Assembly (NCBI GenBank): GCA_028023455.1
Contig: JAQFVV010006197.1
Span: forward strand, 12,583,254-12,647,253
Direction of reading: 5' to 3'
Source: Epiperipatus broadwayi
Taxonomy: Eukaryota; Onychophora; Udeonychophora; Euonychophora; Peripatidae
Length of the DNA: 64,000 nucleotides
Positions 60,540 through 64,000 of this stretch are shown one piece after another. A program made the translations under genes and the position numbers. The notes beneath the pieces are model-generated. The model ran no database searches, was not told the origin of the DNA, and saw only the letters and a program-made list of their open reading frames with translations. Each line of letters opens with the position of its first letter. Position 1 is the stretch's first letter.

Positions 60540-60710
60540 TCTGCTGTGAGTTTTAATGGGCTGGGCTTTTTTCCCAGAGCAATCCCATATAGAGCTAGCT
60601 CAAGTGACCAAATAAGTCCCCAAGGGGGTTAAGTGTCTGGTTCTTGGACTTAGAGATACAAGACAGGGTTCGGTTTTTCCGATACACCCTGAGAACCAAG
60701 CACAATATAT
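60540..60710 (+). other. GC-richer island with nested hairpins
   Basis: CTGGG/CCCAG around a T run at about 60563-60580. Then an outer stem GGTTCT/AGAACC (60639-60697) encloses an inner stem GGGT..CGG/CCG..ACCC (about 60666-60688). GGGTTCGG is B-box-like, but the span is too short for a tRNA. Function unknown. Confidence 0.4.
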
Positions 60711-60719
60711 ATAACGAAC

Positions 60720-62690
60720 GAAGAGGCCGTAATGCATGCAACGCTTGAAACAACATATGTATAAGATATTTAAAAGAATTAATTAATACCTATATATTAT
60801 GGAATACCCAGCGTAATGGTATGATTAGAATACTAAACAGTAAGGGAGAGTTTAAATTCATTAATAAAATGATAAAATATTGAAATAGAAATCCCCTTCC
60901 CCTGTTACATTAATTTATATATAAAACTTCCCACAAATGTTAAAACAAATATGAAAATTTGGTTCTAAGTGCTTTGATAATATAGTACACATCATTATAT
61001 ATATATATAAGAGTTAGGTAGTCGTTATTGATTTCATAAAATAAAATATTGATTTAATTTCACATAAAACAGATTTGAACTTTTAGAATTAGCGCTATTA
61101 TTTTAAATTTAAAATGAAAACTTTTCTGAGAAAAACAGATTGCTACTCTGTTTATCGGCAATCACATTATAATATAATTAAGTTGTTTTTCCCAACTTTG
61201 CAAGCGTTCGCTGTCATTGAAATAACAAATTTGTTTTAATTAAAAGAAACTAAACTGATCGCCCCATGAAAAGAAAGATGGGGATTTAAAAGAGAGAGTG
61301 AATATTCTTGCAAATTTAGAAAATTATTGGCATATTATTTTAAAATACAAAATATAAAACATCATAATCAAAATACAAAATATTGTTGCCCCATGAAAGT
61401 AAAATAAGAAATTAGCATTATTTACAAGAGGTTCAGTGATAGGAGAAATATTAAGAGTGTTTTAGAGAGTTGAATACATTTTTAACAATAAGATAAGATT
61501 TCACAAATTATATTAGTTAAGATATTTCTGATCTCCGGATCAGCTAAGAAAAAGATTACATTACATTTAAAGGAATGGTTACACAAGAAATACAGTTTTA
61601 AATTGAAATTATACAGGTAAATTTATGAGTTATAGCAGTGGCATGGATTTGTTACCTTGTTCAGTATTAACAGCGATTCTTTAGTGATTTAAAATAAATG
61701 TCCATTGTAGACTAGATCTAGTTTTGTTCAGGTTAGTCAGGCAGATAGCACTTTTATTATTCAGTATATAGGTTCATAGTAATAGTTCATGAGTATCTGG
61801 ATCCTGGGTGATAGTGTCGTGAAAGATGGCATTCTGGAACGGTGAGAAAAGGTGAAGTTTTACCTACTCATGATACATTAGTCAAAGATACAATGAGCAT
61901 GAATTTTACTTATTTTCTATCCTTAGGGTACTTAAATCCAGCACTATTTATATGATTTTGAAATCGTTCTGGAATGCTTTAGTTAGTTCATCTAAGGCAA
62001 TTTATCTACTTTATTGATCAGCAAGTTGCACATTGGATACATACCTTTGCTCCTATAAGTTTTAAAGACAATGCAATCCTGCTAAGAATTTCTCGAACAA
62101 TTGTTTTAAACTACAATCTTAGATTTTAAAACAAATTTGAAGCTAAAATTTCCACTAATAAATTTTACATTACTTTTATAAAATTATTACATTTAATTTG
62201 GATTAATGGATTTCCAGTTAATTGACTTAATTGCATTCGAGAATATTCGGCAGAATTGAATCAGCCTTTTCTTTTCTGACCGCCATTACTAAAATAAATA
62301 ATAAAATTTTACACAATTTTAAAAATACAAATTAATATCAAATATTTTAATATTATAAACACTTTATACATAGTCTCCCCTCACCTATGATATATGATGT
62401 ATCCATTATGCACATATACGAATAATATAATATAAAATATTTATTCATTTATGATATTTAAATTAAGACATTTATATATATCTACGTCAAATGATTATTT
62501 TAATAATTAAGCAAAAAAAAATGTATTAATAAATGCGTATATATGCATAAGGATGGAGTTTGAACATGGTTTGGTGCTGGGAGATTCTGAGTGGGCTGTA
62601 AAGCTCAATCTGAGTATCAGATTGGCTGCTTCAATACTAATAAACTCTTACTCAAAATGAACAGAGTACAAAAAAGTTAGTATAACACAG
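60720..62690. other. Spacer, possible upstream part of gypsy relic
   Basis: No sustained coding found. GATATTCGGCAGAATCAG-like wording occurs at 60503 and as GAATATTCGGCAGAATTGAA at about 62239, and GCCCCATGAAA at 61261 and 61389. These repeats are short and unexplained. Confidence 0.35.
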
Positions 62691-62698
62691 AAAACACC

Positions 62699-63250
62699 AT
62701 GAAAGCTTTAAATGAAATTTCCGCATATCATAGCTACCTTGACATTATTGTTTCAGACAATGAAACTAGTTTCATGTCTGATTTCTTTAAAATCTTTTTA
62801 AAATCTAGAAAAATTTGCCATGTATTCACACCACCTTATCATCCAGAATCTAATGGCCCGGCACAGAAAGCAGTATAGCATTTGAAACAGGTGCTAAGAA
62901 AAACTTTGTATAATGATATTAACAAGTTTTAACTGATGTTATCCGTGTACAACAAATAAAAAGATTTGGCCAAGATGTTATTTTGCCAAAAATGCTGAAC
63001 CCACCTATCTGTATTAATACCTAATAATAGTGCATTGAGGCAAATTGATTTGGATATAAAAGCTATAAAATTAGTGATACATCTGGATATGTGTCATGTT
63101 AAAGAGAAAATGGTTCCCGTGAGTAATAACCAGCACTGTTTCAAGACAATTAAGAGATGTGGTAGAAGAGTGAGGAAACACATAAATCATTTGAAAGTTT
63201 GCTTTTTAGGATCATTAGTAGAACCAACTGGTATTGTTAATTCAAAGTAA
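62699..63250 (+). pseudogene. Ty3/gypsy integrase core and C-terminal relic
   Basis: The frame from 62699 reads DIIVSDNETSFMS with the second catalytic Asp at 62756-62758. HVFTPPYHPESNGPAQKAV follows. The catalytic Glu is replaced by Gln (CAG at 62864-62866), exactly 35 residues after the Asp, and a TAG follows at 62876. Coding-like sequence continues with further stops. An uninterrupted end (63035-63250) contains DLDIKAIKLVIHLD and CGRRVRKHINHLKV, matching the C-terminal RRHxNHL region of gypsy integrases. The first Asp and the zinc-binding domain are not seen upstream. Non-functional on several counts. Confidence 0.8.
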
Positions 63251-63259
63251 AATAATACT

Positions 63260-64000
63260 ACTGCAATAAAAGTATTGATACAGCACAAGAGCTGCCAGAC
63301 TTAACTTTAAATAATGAGAATCACTTATATAAGAAAAATAATTTGTTAAATAAATTTGATATTTTTCCAAAACTTTAACCCCCTTCAAAACAACAGCTTT
63401 CATTGAAATAAAACTACTGAGTAGCAGAAAAAAAGATATCTACCTCTATCAAGGCTTGCCCAAGTAAGGCAGAAACCTCAAAGATTACAGGATTATTTTT
63501 TGTGAAATAAAAGAGATAGATTTTCTAGAGTGATGGGAGAAATTGAAATGTGTATAATGTTATAAATAATAAGTGTGGATATATATGTATGTATGACATT
63601 GTTAATGTAAATAAAGTTTTATTGCAAAAAATAATTATCACACAACACTTACATAATTATTCATTCTAGCAAAATTGACAAGAAATTGCCAGGCACTGAG
63701 TTTAAAGTAGTTATGCAAATTATCTAAAGATATGCTTAGAACTCACACATTAAAAAGCTGCAACAAACAAACTAAGTGTGTGTGTGCAAAAGCTTAGAAA
63801 ATCAGATGTAGATTTTCTTATTTTTGAGTAATGACTATATATACTACAAATCTTGTTTATTATATTAACCAAATTTCTCTACACTCAAATATATATCTCT
63901 AAATTTCAATATATTTTAGTTGTATCTTCTAGTTATTTTCAAAATTTTATTCCAATTCCTATAAATATATATTCACAAATTATATAAAGATTTATAAAAT
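63260..64000. other. AT-rich sequence, no LTR recognised
   Basis: The 3' LTR of the gypsy relic would be expected here. No TG...CA block with a matching copy upstream was found. Confidence 0.35.

Noticed and set aside
1-64000. CRISPR array, operons, rRNA or prokaryotic signals
   Set aside because: Repeats lack spacer structure, and all recognisable proteins are animal mobile-element domains.

Overview
This is an AT-rich window from a eukaryotic nuclear genome, almost certainly an invertebrate animal. It contains decayed animal-type mobile elements: non-LTR retrotransposons, Penelope-like elements, hAT and mariner transposons, tRNA-derived SINEs and a Ty3/gypsy integrase. Long stretches between them are simple A/T sequence. 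The wording of the SGNH-type LINE (for example EAIQGEMGWSSF near its C-terminus) resembles LINEs I associate with arthropods, but that is memory and weak evidence. I found no complete host gene, rRNA or CRISPR array. Several short GC-richer islands could be host exons and are flagged as such.

Layout. 0-6.5 kb: a minus-strand LINE (SGNH esterase, APE endonuclease, reverse transcriptase) interrupted by a 960-bp TA-flanked MITE. The MITE itself holds an 83-bp retroinsertion. The LINE is abutted by a decayed hAT transposase with a BED finger. 7.7-12 kb: two clusters of a ~325-bp repeat separated by a 2.9-kb insert containing a TATA box and exon-like islands. 13.3-16 kb: minisatellite-like repeats and a possible 3' terminal exon on the minus strand. 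17.8-20.5 kb: a mariner relic, a tandem duplication, a second TA-flanked MITE and a Penelope-like endonuclease tail. 24.7-25.7 kb: a hAT deletion derivative with a perfect 8-bp target duplication. 29.3-31.5 kb: a second, 5'-truncated copy of the SGNH-type LINE. 36 kb: a Penelope-like fragment. 38.9-41.9 kb: a LINE with a CFDP2-type endonuclease. 44.9-46.4 kb: a Penelope-like endonuclease inside large inverted repeats. 47.3-48.8 kb: an RTE-type reverse transcriptase. 49-54 kb: SINEs and a palindromic element. 55.6-59.4 kb: a gag-like coding relic split by a tandem array. 62.7-63.25 kb: a gypsy integrase relic.

Most interesting: the array at 55.93-58.28 kb. Each ~406-bp monomer carries what folds as a type I hammerhead ribozyme: three stems, GAAA and a GUC cleavage triplet, with one deviant core position. 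The array is flanked by a 14-bp direct repeat that looks like a target-site duplication. This is the architecture described for animal retrozymes. Hammerhead-like cores also lie in both arms of the Penelope-like element at 45-46 kb, and weaker ones at 48.5 and 53.8 kb, so the proposed non-autonomous ribozyme element and its proposed mobilisers lie side by side.

Caution: the same array contains an exact Illumina adapter stretch at 57648-57665 and a near-identical inverted copy of neighbouring sequence, so part of 55.9-58.3 kb is an assembly artefact. Copy number and order there should not be trusted.
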